From contig CAVZWW010000003.1 of NCBI GenBank assembly GCA_963779225.1, positions 2,046,001-2,110,000 on the forward strand: a stretch of DNA of 64,000 bases, written 5' to 3'. The notes below the pieces were generated by a model. It did no database searches and was not told where the DNA came from. It saw only the letters and a program-made list of their open reading frames with translations. Positions 17,107-24,450 of the stretch are shown one piece after another. This stretch comes from CAVPCZ01 sp963779225 (GTDB lineage Bacteria > Bacteroidota > Ignavibacteria > UBA10030 > UBA6906). The stretch's first letter is position 1, and every line of letters starts with the position of its first letter. The translations under genes were made by a program, and so were the position numbers.

Positions 17107-17338
17107 GCGGGTTTTCTGCGTGATGGGAGAATTTTTTTAAGATACGGAATTGTCTCTTCAACAAGGAGACAGACCGCGGAATTCCCGGAATCATCGGGAG
17201 AGATGGGTTGTACGTCCGGGGGGTGAGGGGGGGTACGACACCAATTGGCTAATATTGGCCATTCGGGAGCCTTCTTGTTCATTTAATGGAAGAACTTTGG
17301 AAGCGGACTCATGAGAACCAGTCATTGAAGGCAAGTTC

Positions 17339-18583
17339 TTAGGATTCGGTACTCGACAACATCAAAGGGAGTTCGGAGTACCGGCAAGCCAGCTTATCTA
17401 GGGCCGTACGACACGACAAAAAGGGTAGAGGCGTGAGGGCTGTCACATTAGGGGAGTGAAGACTTGATAGCTGTACGTATGTTTCGTAAATTTCATATGG
17501 CGATTTGCTACCGATGTTGCTACCGATAGCGGGAAAAACGGCACGGAGAGCTGGCAGAACGGCTATTGCACCGGTCTTGAAAACCGGCGGGCGCAAGCCC
17601 TTGGGGGTTCGAATCCCTCGCTCTCCGCAAAACGCTGGTAAGAGTAATGAACTTAACAGGTTATGAGTGGTCGGGTCGCCAAAGTGTCCACATTTCCGGG
17701 AACCATAGGGAAATAGGAGGACGCCATGGCGTCGACCAGTGTCAATGACCTGCCCCCGATGCGTGTGCCAATGTTGAGTTCGTTTTTGTCTTCCTTCAAG
17801 CATTGGCGGCCTGATCGTGTTGTAGAGCTGTCTCCATTCCTCGGTGATTACCCTTGCCTCCAGGATTGTATCAAAGATCTCTCCGTTGAGCAATTCGTCT
17901 CTGAGTTTGCCGTTGAACGATTCAATGTACCCGTTCTCCCAAGGACTCCCCGATTCGATGAACAGTGTCTTGACGCCGACCCGGCCGAGCCACTCCCGAA
18001 TCAGGTCTGCCGTAAACTCCGATCCGTTGTCTGACCGAAGGTAGTCTGGGGCTCCACGTTCGATGAATAATTCCGACAGCTCATAGATCACGTCTGTTGC
18101 CTTCACCGCCCGTCCAATGCGGATCCTCAGGCACTCGCGCGTGTATTCATCCACGATGTTCAGCATTCTTAGCGGTCTGCCATCAGTGGTCCTCTCAGCC
18201 ACAAAATCATAGCTCCACACGTGATTGCGGTACTCAGGACGCAAGCGGATACACGAACCATCATTTAACCACAGCCGTCGCCGTTTGGGCTGCCGTTGTG
18301 GCACTTTCAGCCCCTCCTGGCGCCAGATTCGCTCAACCCGTTTGTGATTGACCCGCCACCCAGCATTCCGAAGCAGTGCCGTTACCCTCCGATACCCATA
18401 CCGACCGTAGGCGCACGCCATCGCAACGATCTCCTGTCGGAGAACCTCCTCACCCGACTTCGCTACCGGCTTTCGCCTCTGCGTTGATCTCGGATGGCCT
18501 ATTGCACGACATACACGGCGCTCTGAAACCTTAGGCACTGACTGTATCTCAAGGGCAGCCCGGCGCCGTTTGGCCGGCCTCAA
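17339..18583 (-). CDS. IS3-family transposase OrfB (C-terminus disrupted)
   Basis: The first ~260 residues are an IS3-type DDE integrase: HTH_21 region YGYRRVTALLRNAGWRVNHKRV, then Asp in VWSYDFVAERT, Asp in YLRSDNGSEFT and Glu in WENGYIESFNGKLRDEL. All three catalytic residues are present. After YNTIRP, where the family normally continues HSSLGYRPP, the frame diverges. It then runs out of the element, through the antisense of tRNA-Ser and beyond, until a chance stop. The natural end was near 17743-17800. A deletion or frameshift near 17800 is inferred. Sequence style is closest to the IS407 subgroup. Confidence 0.8.
   Translation of the reverse strand: MRPAKRRRAALEIQSVPKVSERRVCRAIGHPRSTQRRKPVAKSGEEVLRQEIVAMACAYGRYGYRRVTALLRNAGWRVNHKRVERIWRQEGLKVPQRQPKRRRLWLNDGSCIRLRPEYRNHVWSYDFVAERTTDGRPLRMLNIVDEYTRECLRIRIGRAVKATDVIYELSELFIERGAPDYLRSDNGSEFTADLIREWLGRVGVKTLFIESGSPWENGYIESFNGKLRDELLNGEIFDTILEARVITEEWRQLYNTIRPPMLEGRQKRTQHWHTHRGQVIDTGRRHGVLLFPYGSRKCGHFGDPTTHNLLSSLLLPAFCGERGIRTPKGLRPPVFKTGAIAVLPALRAVFPAIGSNIGSKSPYEIYETYVQLSSLHSPNVTALTPLPFLSCRTALDKLACRYSELPLMLSSTES
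17347..17383. repeat. Inverted repeat upstream of tRNA-Ser
   Basis: CGGTACTC (17347-17354) and GAGTACCG (17376-17383) are perfect complements around a 21-base loop. Further on, TTGCTACCGA occurs twice in tandem near 17503-17525. The 17107-17544 stretch otherwise holds no gene that can be supported. The role is unknown; no T-run follows the hairpin. Confidence 0.4.
17545..17627 (+). tRNA. tRNA-Ser (anticodon UGA)
   Basis: Acceptor arms GGAGAGC and GCTCTCC pair perfectly, with discriminator G at 17627. The anticodon stem CCGGT/ACCGG encloses loop CTTGAAA, giving anticodon TGA. A long variable arm (GCGGGCGCAAGCCC region) marks a class II tRNA, and the T-loop reads GGTTCGAATCC. CCA is not encoded. 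The IS3-family transposase frame on the other strand runs through this gene, which is a read-through artefact. Confidence 0.93.
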
Positions 18584-18933
18584 TATTTTCCCCGGTTGAC
18601 TTCTTTCAAGATCATGTTATCCAACGTCAGATCCGCCACCGCCTTCTTCAAACGGCCATTTTCCTGCTCGAGTTCCTTTAGCCGCTTTGCCTGCTCAACC
18701 CGTAAACCACCGTACTCTTTCCGCCACTTGTAGTACGTTGCATCGCTTATCCCGATCTGCCGCAGAACCTCCTCCAGCGGCATCCCTTTGCCCTGGAGAA
18801 CCTCCGCCTCTCGCAACTTCCCTATGATCTGCTCTGCTGTGTGCCGCTGCTTGCCCATGTGTCCCTCCTTCTGGCCCAAGATAGCATTTTTGTCTACAAA
18901 ATCTTGGACCGAGTTTCGGGGGTCAGGTCATTG
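17743..18933 (-). mobile_element. IS3-family insertion sequence, decayed
   Basis: The ends are imperfect inverted repeats: CAATGACCTGCCCCCGA at 17743 and, on the other strand, CAATGACCTGACCCCCGA ending at 18933. The interval is ~1.19 kb, normal for IS3. It contains orfA and orfB on the minus strand with an overlap suited to programmed frameshifting. No target-site duplication was found at either end. The C-terminal end of orfB is damaged, so the copy is probably immobile. It lies between tRNA-Ser and an ion-channel gene. Confidence 0.8.
18580..18858 (-). CDS. IS3-family OrfA (HTH protein)
   Basis: Start at 18858, with AAGGAGGG five bases upstream. The helix-turn-helix region is EEVLRQIGISDATYYKWRKEYGG and it is followed by a leucine-zipper-like coiled coil (RLKELEQENGRLKKAVADL). 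This is the DNA-binding half of the IS3 transposase. The stop overlaps the orfB frame; a -1 shift near LKEVNRGKY would make the OrfAB fusion. Confidence 0.85.
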   Translation of the reverse strand: MGKQRHTAEQIIGKLREAEVLQGKGMPLEEVLRQIGISDATYYKWRKEYGGLRVEQAKRLKELEQENGRLKKAVADLTLDNMILKEVNRGKY

Positions 18934-18973
18934 GGCGGCAGGGCTACCGGCGATTCCGAGGCGAAGAGGTCCG

Positions 18974-19801
18974 ATGAGCGACGCGAGCAACAGCGATAAG
19001 CAAGATAAGGCAGTCTCTGCCGAGGAGGCATTAAGAAAGGAGCGATACGGGCTACTCCAGCGTTTAGAGGACTTGCTGGAACTGCCGATGCTCATCCTTG
19101 CCTTCTTATGGTTGGCGCTATTGATCGTCGAGTTGATTTGGGGCGAAAGCCTATTGTTCGAGATCATTGGCACGATCATTTGGGGCATTTTCATTCTCGA
19201 TTTCGCGGTTAAGTTCGTTTTGGCTCCGCACAAGGGCGCTTACCTAAAGCAGAATTGGCTGATCGCCCTTTCGTTACTGATACCGGCACTGCGCCTATTC
19301 CGTGTCGTCCGGGTGTTTCGACTGCTCCAACTGGCCCGCGTGGGGCGTGGTTTGCGTTTGTTCCGCGTTGTCAGCTCGCTGAACCGCGGCATGCGTGCGC
19401 TCCGCGCGAGCCTGAGTCGGCGGGGTTTCGGCTACGTGATCGCCCTCACGATACTGGTCACGTTCGCCGGCGCGGCCGGAATGTATGCCTTCGAAAGCGG
19501 GGCTCCCGGCGGCATGAAGAGCTACGGTGAGGCGCTGTGGTGGACCGCAATGGTGCTCACAACGATGGGCTCGCAGTACTGGCCGCAGACGGTCGAGGGG
19601 CGCTTACTGTGCGTCTTCTTGGCGTTGTACGCGTTCGCCGTTTTCGGCTACGTAACGGCGACGCTCGCAACCTTCTTCGTCGGCCGCGACGCGGAGAATG
19701 ATGAAGCCGAGCTGGCGGGGGCCAAACAACTGGCCGCCCTCCGGGAAGAGGTGATCGCCTTACGCGCGGAAATCCACGAACTATCGCGGCGGATGCCGTA
19801 G
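18974..19801 (+). CDS. Voltage-gated-type ion channel
   Basis: 275-residue six-transmembrane channel. ATG 18974 follows GAAGAGGTCCG. S1-S3 lie at about residues 40-110, and the S4 segment RLFRVVRVFRLLQLARVGRGLRLF has arginines at every third or fourth position. A pore helix WWTAMVLTTMGSQYWP follows, then S6 AFAVFGYVTATLATFFVG and a C-terminal coiled coil. The filter is TTMGSQYWP rather than the potassium TVGYG, a variant seen in a bacterial 'ion transporter' subgroup, so ion selectivity is uncertain. It lies just outside the IS element, whose insertion may have separated it from its promoter. Confidence 0.85.
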   Translation: MSDASNSDKQDKAVSAEEALRKERYGLLQRLEDLLELPMLILAFLWLALLIVELIWGESLLFEIIGTIIWGIFILDFAVKFVLAPHKGAYLKQNWLIALSLLIPALRLFRVVRVFRLLQLARVGRGLRLFRVVSSLNRGMRALRASLSRRGFGYVIALTILVTFAGAAGMYAFESGAPGGMKSYGEALWWTAMVLTTMGSQYWPQTVEGRLLCVFLALYAFAVFGYVTATLATFFVGRDAENDEAELAGAKQLAALREEVIALRAEIHELSRRMP

Positions 19802-20179
19802 TTGTGAAGCGTGATACGGTCGAGTAGGGGCACGGGTGACATCAACTGTGAACCGCCCACCTAATACCTTTATAGGGGAGGCCGGGCTAAGTGGGTACAC
19901 CATCCAAGAGTGGATTGACATGACCCCCAGCGCGTTTATGGCAGAACTTGCCCTACGTGGGGCCGGGGACCTGTGGGTTTACACCCCCGGGAATTTCCAA
20001 ATTCGATAAAACCCTGCAAAGATTGTCCCAATGCAGTGAGAAGGTGGCCCGGGCAGCGATGTCCGGGTTTCGTTAACAAATTAGTGGCGGGGGCGTTCCG
20101 CTTTGCAGCGTAGGTCCGTGCAACAGAGATGCAACAGCTCGGCCTCAACATTTGCTTGACGGGCTGATAAAAGTGGTGA
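19802..20179. other. Intergenic region, no gene supported
   Basis: Nearly 380 bases between the channel gene and kaiB. No ribosome site with a credible frame, no tRNA-like repeat and no copy of the tRNA-Ser 3' end was found. GGCCCGGGCAGCGATGTCCGGG near 20047 could form a small hairpin. Confidence 0.35.
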
Positions 20180-20608
20180 TTATGACGAGGCAGAGGCTTT
20201 CCGAAGATCTCCCTGGTGGTTTTCCGTTGGGCGCTGGTCCCGCGGTTTTTTGTCCTTTAGTTTCAGCGCGCGATGCTCAATGAGATCGAGCCCGACCAAC
20301 ACACGTTCTGTGTCGGAGAGATCACCGATGATATTCCTCAACGGCAGGGGGAATCGACGCACCAATGTCGGGACGGCAAGGATCTGGTGGTCACGAGCAA
20401 CCTGAGGATTCTTCACAAGATCAATCACTTCTATACGGTACTTATCCTTCAAATGGTCTTCACAAATCACCTGCAGATTGTTGAAAGCGGTGACGGTTTT
20501 GGGAGTCTGCCCGGCAACATACAGACGCAGGACCCATTTGTCTTCTGTTGCGTTGGCTGGCCGGGCTTTTCGCCGGCCGGCTTTCACCTTGCCATGTTTG
20601 CTGTTCAC
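20180..20608 (-). CDS. kaiB: KaiB-domain protein
   Basis: Residues ~22-110 are a KaiB thioredoxin-like domain: WVLRLYVAGQTPKTVTAFNNLQVICEDHLKDKYRIEVIDLVKNPQVARDHQILAVPTLVRRFPLPLRNIIGDLS, with the characteristic AVPTL and the RxIIGD region. In cyanobacteria KaiB binds the KaiC CI ring in a cycle; elsewhere KaiBC pairs are linked to stress or timing. Basic extensions at both ends lengthen it to 142 residues against ~100 for the clock protein. It starts with GTG overlapping the kaiC stop by 4 bases (GTGA), so it is translationally coupled to kaiC. No kaiA is visible. Confidence 0.88.
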   Translation of the reverse strand: MNSKHGKVKAGRRKARPANATEDKWVLRLYVAGQTPKTVTAFNNLQVICEDHLKDKYRIEVIDLVKNPQVARDHQILAVPTLVRRFPLPLRNIIGDLSDTERVLVGLDLIEHRALKLKDKKPRDQRPTENHQGDLRKASASS

Positions 20609-21723
20609 GTTTGATTCCTGAGCGTGTCTATCGTTTTCCTCTTTTTGCCAATTGTTTTCACAGAAACATCACCCCTTCGACTCTTCGCCATTTTGACCTT
20701 GTCCTGGGTGAATCGTTCATTCCTCGCTTTTTCAATCCCGATAACCTTGAGTGCCTCTGATTCTTCGGCTTCAAACTCAGATCGCAGTACAATAATCTGA
20801 GCTTCCATTGCTTCACGTTTACGCTCTAATCCGAATTGTTTGCTTCCGATTTCCTGTTGACGCAACAATTGTTCCGCATTGTCTTTCGTCTCTTGTGATA
20901 ATCGCGCCGAGCCTGTCAGGACACCATCCGCGCCTACATAGACATCAAGAAGTTCGATGCCATGGTTTGTCAGCCTGAACTCACGAATCTGATTGGAGTG
21001 CGCCATACCGCGCGATTTGAGCACATACAATCCTCTGTTCCGTTCACCCCCAATTTCAATATCACGCAGAAGCAACCACGTATCGATGAGGGATGAGATA
21101 TATACATCGCTAATTTCCAAATTATCGGCGGGGGAAGTCAGACTCGTAAAGAAAGCAGTGATCCGTTTCATCTTCAAGAAATCCACAAGACGGAGTAACA
21201 TCGCTTTGACTTCAGCCTGGTTCTCTCCTACCATGAACCCATTGATCGGGTCGAGGATGACGACCTTCGGATCAAATTTGTTAATCAATTTGATACTCGT
21301 CGTCAGATGAGTCTCGAGGCCAAAGAGTGTCGGACGTGTCGCATGGAACAACAGCAAGCCTCTCTTCACCCACGGTTCCAGCCGTATTCCTATTGAACGC
21401 ATATTGCGTATGAGCTGATTTGGGGATTCTTCAAATGTGAAATAGAGAACACGCTCATTCCTCCTGCATGCCGCTTCAGCAAATTGCGCTGCAATGCTCG
21501 TCTTGCCCGTTCCGGCGGTGCCTGAAACAAGAACTGTACTGCCGCGAAAGTACCCTTTGCCGGAGAGCATTGTGTCGAGCCGCGTAATACCGGTGGAAAT
21601 TCTGTCATTCGATGAATAGTAGTTCGAGTCCAAGGGAAGTGACAGGCAGAACAGAAAAACCGTCTTCATCAATAAGGAAAGGATACTCGTTTGTACCGTG
21701 CGTTGAACCACGATATTTGACAA
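20605..21723 (-). CDS. kaiC: KaiC, second ATPase domain (split by frameshift)
   Basis: Homology begins at about 21622 with YYSSNDRISTGITRLDTML; the ~35 residues before this in the frame are out-of-frame shadow. The CII-type domain has Walker A GTAGTGKTS, the glutamate pair FEESPNQL and VVILDPINGFM. At the position of the cyanobacterial phosphosites the sequence is ISDVYISSLIDT, with Ser-Ser in place of Ser-Thr. A ~100-residue C-terminal coiled coil (LLRQQEIGSKQFGLERKREAMEAQ...) follows, as in non-cyanobacterial KaiC2/3. The domain continues directly from the first half if one extra base near 21622-21625 is removed. Confidence 0.85.
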   Translation of the reverse strand: MSNIVVQRTVQTSILSLLMKTVFLFCLSLPLDSNYYSSNDRISTGITRLDTMLSGKGYFRGSTVLVSGTAGTGKTSIAAQFAEAACRRNERVLYFTFEESPNQLIRNMRSIGIRLEPWVKRGLLLFHATRPTLFGLETHLTTSIKLINKFDPKVVILDPINGFMVGENQAEVKAMLLRLVDFLKMKRITAFFTSLTSPADNLEISDVYISSLIDTWLLLRDIEIGGERNRGLYVLKSRGMAHSNQIREFRLTNHGIELLDVYVGADGVLTGSARLSQETKDNAEQLLRQQEIGSKQFGLERKREAMEAQIIVLRSEFEAEESEALKVIGIEKARNERFTQDKVKMAKSRRGDVSVKTIGKKRKTIDTLRNQT

Positions 21724-22384
21724 TACGCAGCCGTCGTATGGATGATTGATCGTTCACGCGATGATCGAGCAGAATGACACAATCAGAGACGTACTCTTCC
21801 AAACCCTCACGCGTTAACGCGCCTTCACCCCGCTCGGCAGTGATTATTGTTGTCACGCCTTTTTTCTTCAGCCAGTGGAACAACCGGCGCAGCTCGGCAC
21901 GCAGTATATGGGGATTGGGCATCTCTGAAAAGAGTGACTCTATGGTATCCAGCACAACACGCTTGGCGCCGATTCTCTCAATGGCGAGATGGATCCTGAT
22001 AAATAGACCTTCCAGATCGTATTCACCGCCCTGTTCGATTTCACTCCGTTCTACATGGATGTGCTCAAGCCATATCTTTTTGCGCTCTACAAGACCGTCC
22101 AAATCGAACCCCAACGAGGCCACGTTTGCTGCGAGTTCTTTCTCTGTTTCCTCGAATGATACAAAGACGCCCGGTTCATTGTGCTCCGTTGCTCCGCGGA
22201 CGAGAAACTCCATGGCAAAGAGGGTTTTTCCGCACCCTGCGCCGCCGCATACGAGCGTCGGCCGGCCTTTCGGCAGCCCCCCGCCCGTGATTTCGTCCAA
22301 TCCCTGAATACTTGTTGGAGATTTCGGGAGAATAGTACGACGAAACTGCACTGCTTCTTTCTTCATGACGTTGGCCCTTGCCAT
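21605..22384 (-). CDS. kaiC: KaiC, first ATPase domain (split by frameshift)
   Basis: Start at 22384 (MARANVMKKEAVQFRR), preceded by AAAAGGATTAT. It carries Walker A GGAGCGKT (residues 47-54), the catalytic FEETEKE, VVLDTIESLF (Walker B) and TTIITAERGEG. It ends VTSLGLELLFIE at a stop directly where the linker to the second domain should be. The other frame continues in homologous sequence from the same point. The two halves would give a ~590-residue double-domain KaiC. Either a mutation, an assembly error or a real split into two proteins explains this; no classical slippery heptamer is seen. Confidence 0.87.
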   Translation of the reverse strand: MARANVMKKEAVQFRRTILPKSPTSIQGLDEITGGGLPKGRPTLVCGGAGCGKTLFAMEFLVRGATEHNEPGVFVSFEETEKELAANVASLGFDLDGLVERKKIWLEHIHVERSEIEQGGEYDLEGLFIRIHLAIERIGAKRVVLDTIESLFSEMPNPHILRAELRRLFHWLKKKGVTTIITAERGEGALTREGLEEYVSDCVILLDHRVNDQSSIRRLRIVKYRGSTHGTNEYPFLIDEDGFSVLPVTSLGLELLFIE

Positions 22385-22802
22385 ATAATCCTTTTGTATT
22401 GTGTAGAGCGTCCGGCACTGCCAGTGCCACTGCAACTCTCTCGGGTGATACCGCTACTCATCGCATAACAAAGGAGTACACGCCCGACATCCGGAGACCG
22501 GAGAGTGCGCCGCTCCGGCGACGCGTGCTCAACCTCCTGTTGTCGGTCTTGAAGGCTGTCTCTGATCCCCTCCCCATGGTACCAAACCTAATAGAATAAG
22601 TCGGATAGGTCATTAAAATGAATCCGCCGAAGGATTGAAAAAGTAGTTAATCCCTCCTGATGACCAATAACACCGACTCCTGACAGTGATGCCCTGACAG
22701 TCTGCTGCTTGCGTTGATTCTATCCCGCTGAACGCCTATTTTGGTCTATTACAGTGCATTGTCAATAATTGAGTGGTTTGATAAGAAAGACGCATCTCCG
22801 TC
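22385..22802. other. Intergenic region upstream of kaiC
   Basis: About 420 bases between the divergent kaiC and the esterase remnant. It should contain the kaiC promoter, but no convincing -33/-7 pair was found. Nothing else is recognised. Confidence 0.35.
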
Positions 22803-23144
22803 ATGCAAAAAGCCGTCGTATTCCTGCTCCTCACGGCTTCAATAGCATCCTCGCAGCCGTCCACCCCCGTGAGCCCCCCGGCATTCCCGGACTCTATCAC
22901 ATGGCATACCGTGTCAGACTGGGGCGTGGAAGGTCGCGGCTGGACTGACGTGAAACAGTTCTACGATCGTCTCACCGCGAAGGCTGTGAATGGCGCTCTT
23001 TCCATGCAGTCCATTTCTGGGTTCACCCCGTTTCTACGTTTTCGTGGAAACGGGGAAATGCAGAATTCAGTACTCAGATTTGGTGTCTATACATTTCCAC
23101 GCTTCCATGTGTACAAGGCCTTCCCGTGGTGCGGACGAAAATAG
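22803..23144 (+). pseudogene. N-terminal remnant of a secreted GDSL/SGNH esterase
   Basis: A signal peptide (MQKAVVFLLLTASIASS) is followed by ITWHTVSDWGVEGRGWTDVK and QFYDRLTAKA. The WGVEGRGW...YDRLPAKA pattern opens the N-terminal domain of SGNH/GDSL esterases of the GxDLY type. Homology ends after AKA; the remaining ~45 residues are unrelated and cross the hairpin at 23026. The catalytic Ser and Asp-His parts are missing, so the gene is read as truncated by a rearrangement. Confidence 0.55.
23026..23055. repeat. Perfect 9-bp inverted repeat in gene-remnant zone
   Basis: CCCCGTTTC (23026-23034) and GAAACGGGG (23047-23055) are perfect complements around a 12-base loop. It sits just after the esterase homology breaks off, so it may belong to the inserted sequence or mark its edge. 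No T-run follows. Confidence 0.55.
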
Positions 23145-23258
23145 TACCTTGCTTGAAGCATATTGGCCGTTTTTGTCCCCATCGCGTTGTGCAAGTTTCA
23201 TGATTTTGCGTAGAAATGGAAAGTCCGTGGAATGTGGAAAGTCACTGTTACACCTGGG

Positions 23259-23591
23259 CTACGGCGGAGCATCCTCCACGTCCAGCACAGAAACGCCGCC
23301 GGGAGATACCTCGCCAAGGTCGGTGATGGCCGGATCGTTCTGCACCTGCCTCAGTTCCACCTCCTCTATTCCTGAAGGACCTTGCTCTGCTTCAGCGCCG
23401 GTGTTCTCGGGTACCAGGCGCACTGAATCCCCGCCGACGGGCAGGATGTCACCGTCGTTCAGGGCCTGACGGATGATCTCGTAGGCTTTGGCCTTGCGGC
23501 AACTGCCGGTATCGACGAGTCGAGAAACTAACGTGCTACGCTTTAAGGTCTTGTCCGGTTCCCTGACTAGCCATCGAGCTTGATTGCACAC
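23259..23591 (-). pseudogene. C-terminal fragment of an unrecognised protein with winged-helix-like region
   Basis: About 110 residues. STLVSRLVDTGSCRKAKAYEIIRQAL and NDGDILPVGGDSVRLV read like the small winged-helix found at the C-terminus of mobile-element helicase/primase or repressor-like ATPases. The rest is acidic tail. No start signal is seen and the 5' neighbour is unrelated, so it is likely a broken gene. Identification is tentative. Confidence 0.35.
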
Positions 23592-23637
23592 GTCGTGAAC
23601 GCCCCCTCCTCATGTGGACTATACGCTTATCAGGCAG

Positions 23638-23748
23638 ATGCAAATTGGCAAAGACGGACGGGAATACGATGTATTGGAGATTAGAATGAAGGATGGGTCA
23701 GTGCGTAGCTACTGGTTCGACATTACATCGTCTTACGGAAGATGGTGA
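23638..23748 (+). pseudogene. Short C-terminal gene fragment
   Basis: The frame gives MQIGKDGREYDVLEIRMKDG followed by SVRSYWFDITSSYGRW and a stop. The DG-x-Y-WFDI pattern resembles the end of small conserved proteins of unknown function. Frame continues a few codons upstream without a start. Treated as debris in a decayed zone. Confidence 0.3.
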
Positions 23749-23785
23749 AAACGGAGATGGGGAAACGAGGAAGGAGGTGTAAGAA

Positions 23786-23980
23786 ATGAGCGCGAAAGCG
23801 AAGAGAATACTGGTGTTGTTAAACGATCAGAAGCACAGGAACTACCTTGTTGGAGAGATTAACCGGGCGGATCAGGACGAACCGGCAAAGGTCGGGAAAG
23901 ATCAGGAGATGAAGGCTCTTGCCGAGATCAATGAACTTCAGCAATTCGAGAATGACGTTTGGAGCCCGGGGAGGAAGTAA
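23786..23980 (+). CDS. Small hypothetical protein containing a repeated element
   Basis: 64 residues with a strong ribosome site (AAGGAGGTG, 7 bases before ATG 23786). N-terminus MSAKAKRILVLLNDQKHRNY, then the segment DQDEPAKVGKDQEMKALAEI shared with 30389-30500. Highly charged and probably helical. No family is recognised. The good start signal argues that it is translated; the shared DNA segment suggests it is part of a repeat family. Confidence 0.4.
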   Translation: MSAKAKRILVLLNDQKHRNYLVGEINRADQDEPAKVGKDQEMKALAEINELQQFENDVWSPGRK

Positions 23981-24001
23981 AAAGGGGGTAAAGAGGGGCT
24001 T
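23870..24001. repeat. Dispersed ~130-bp repeat, copy 1
   Basis: About 80% identical by eye to 30389-30500, from GATCAGGACGAACC to the end AAAGGGGGTAAAGAGGGGCTT. The first part is read as protein in both copies; the G-rich tail is non-coding here. Both copies lie in zones with gene remnants. Confidence 0.65.
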
Positions 24002-24003
24002 CA

Positions 24004-24450
24004 AACGACCATTCTACAGGGTGCAACGTCGATCCTGAGTACATTCTGCCGGGTGGTATTGAGGGATTAGCTACTCTTTCATCCTCATGGTGGATACATT
24101 CTGGAGTTCTTTTGGGTATATTGCGGCAGGTTCAGTTCCATGAGGAACCAAGAGGAGCATACTTTTTCCTTCGGCCATCGAGCCGCCGCTCTGGACCCCG
24201 TTCCAGTACCTCCGATTTAGCGCCCACCCGATGACCACTTGGCTGGTAATCCCCTTGTTGTGTTGACTGTACGTTGACGGCTGCAACGCGTCTGGACACG
24301 GGGTCAGTGTGCGGCCGGGCGCAGAGTGTCTCACTTTCGTAGTAGAGTAGTGTTACGCGGGTCTCCCCCGGCCGGGGGGGGGATATGATGATGCATCAGC
24401 GAGCGGTGCTGCTCCTATCAAAGGAGTGTTTCACCCATGAAGGAGGAGAT
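24004..24450. other. Intergenic region, no gene supported
   Basis: About 450 bases before the T9SS gene. A minus-strand frame (24071-24334) has no ribosome site and no recognisable family. A run of eight G and a GGCCGGGG segment lie near 24370. No promoter was recognised. Confidence 0.35.

Noticed and set aside
17339..17740. Long C-terminal extension of the IS3 OrfB reading frame
   Set aside because: It runs outside the element's inverted repeat and through the antisense of tRNA-Ser (the GERGIRTPKGL-type artefact), so it is not a real protein end.
19936..20151. 71-residue minus-strand frame
   Set aside because: No ribosome site, no recognisable motif, and composition unlike nearby genes.
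17545..20179. Possible integrative element attached to tRNA-Ser
   Set aside because: No second copy of the tRNA 3' end and no integrase gene were found downstream.
21600..21640. Programmed frameshifting in kaiC
   Set aside because: No slippery heptamer or downstream structure is evident; mutation or assembly error is simpler.
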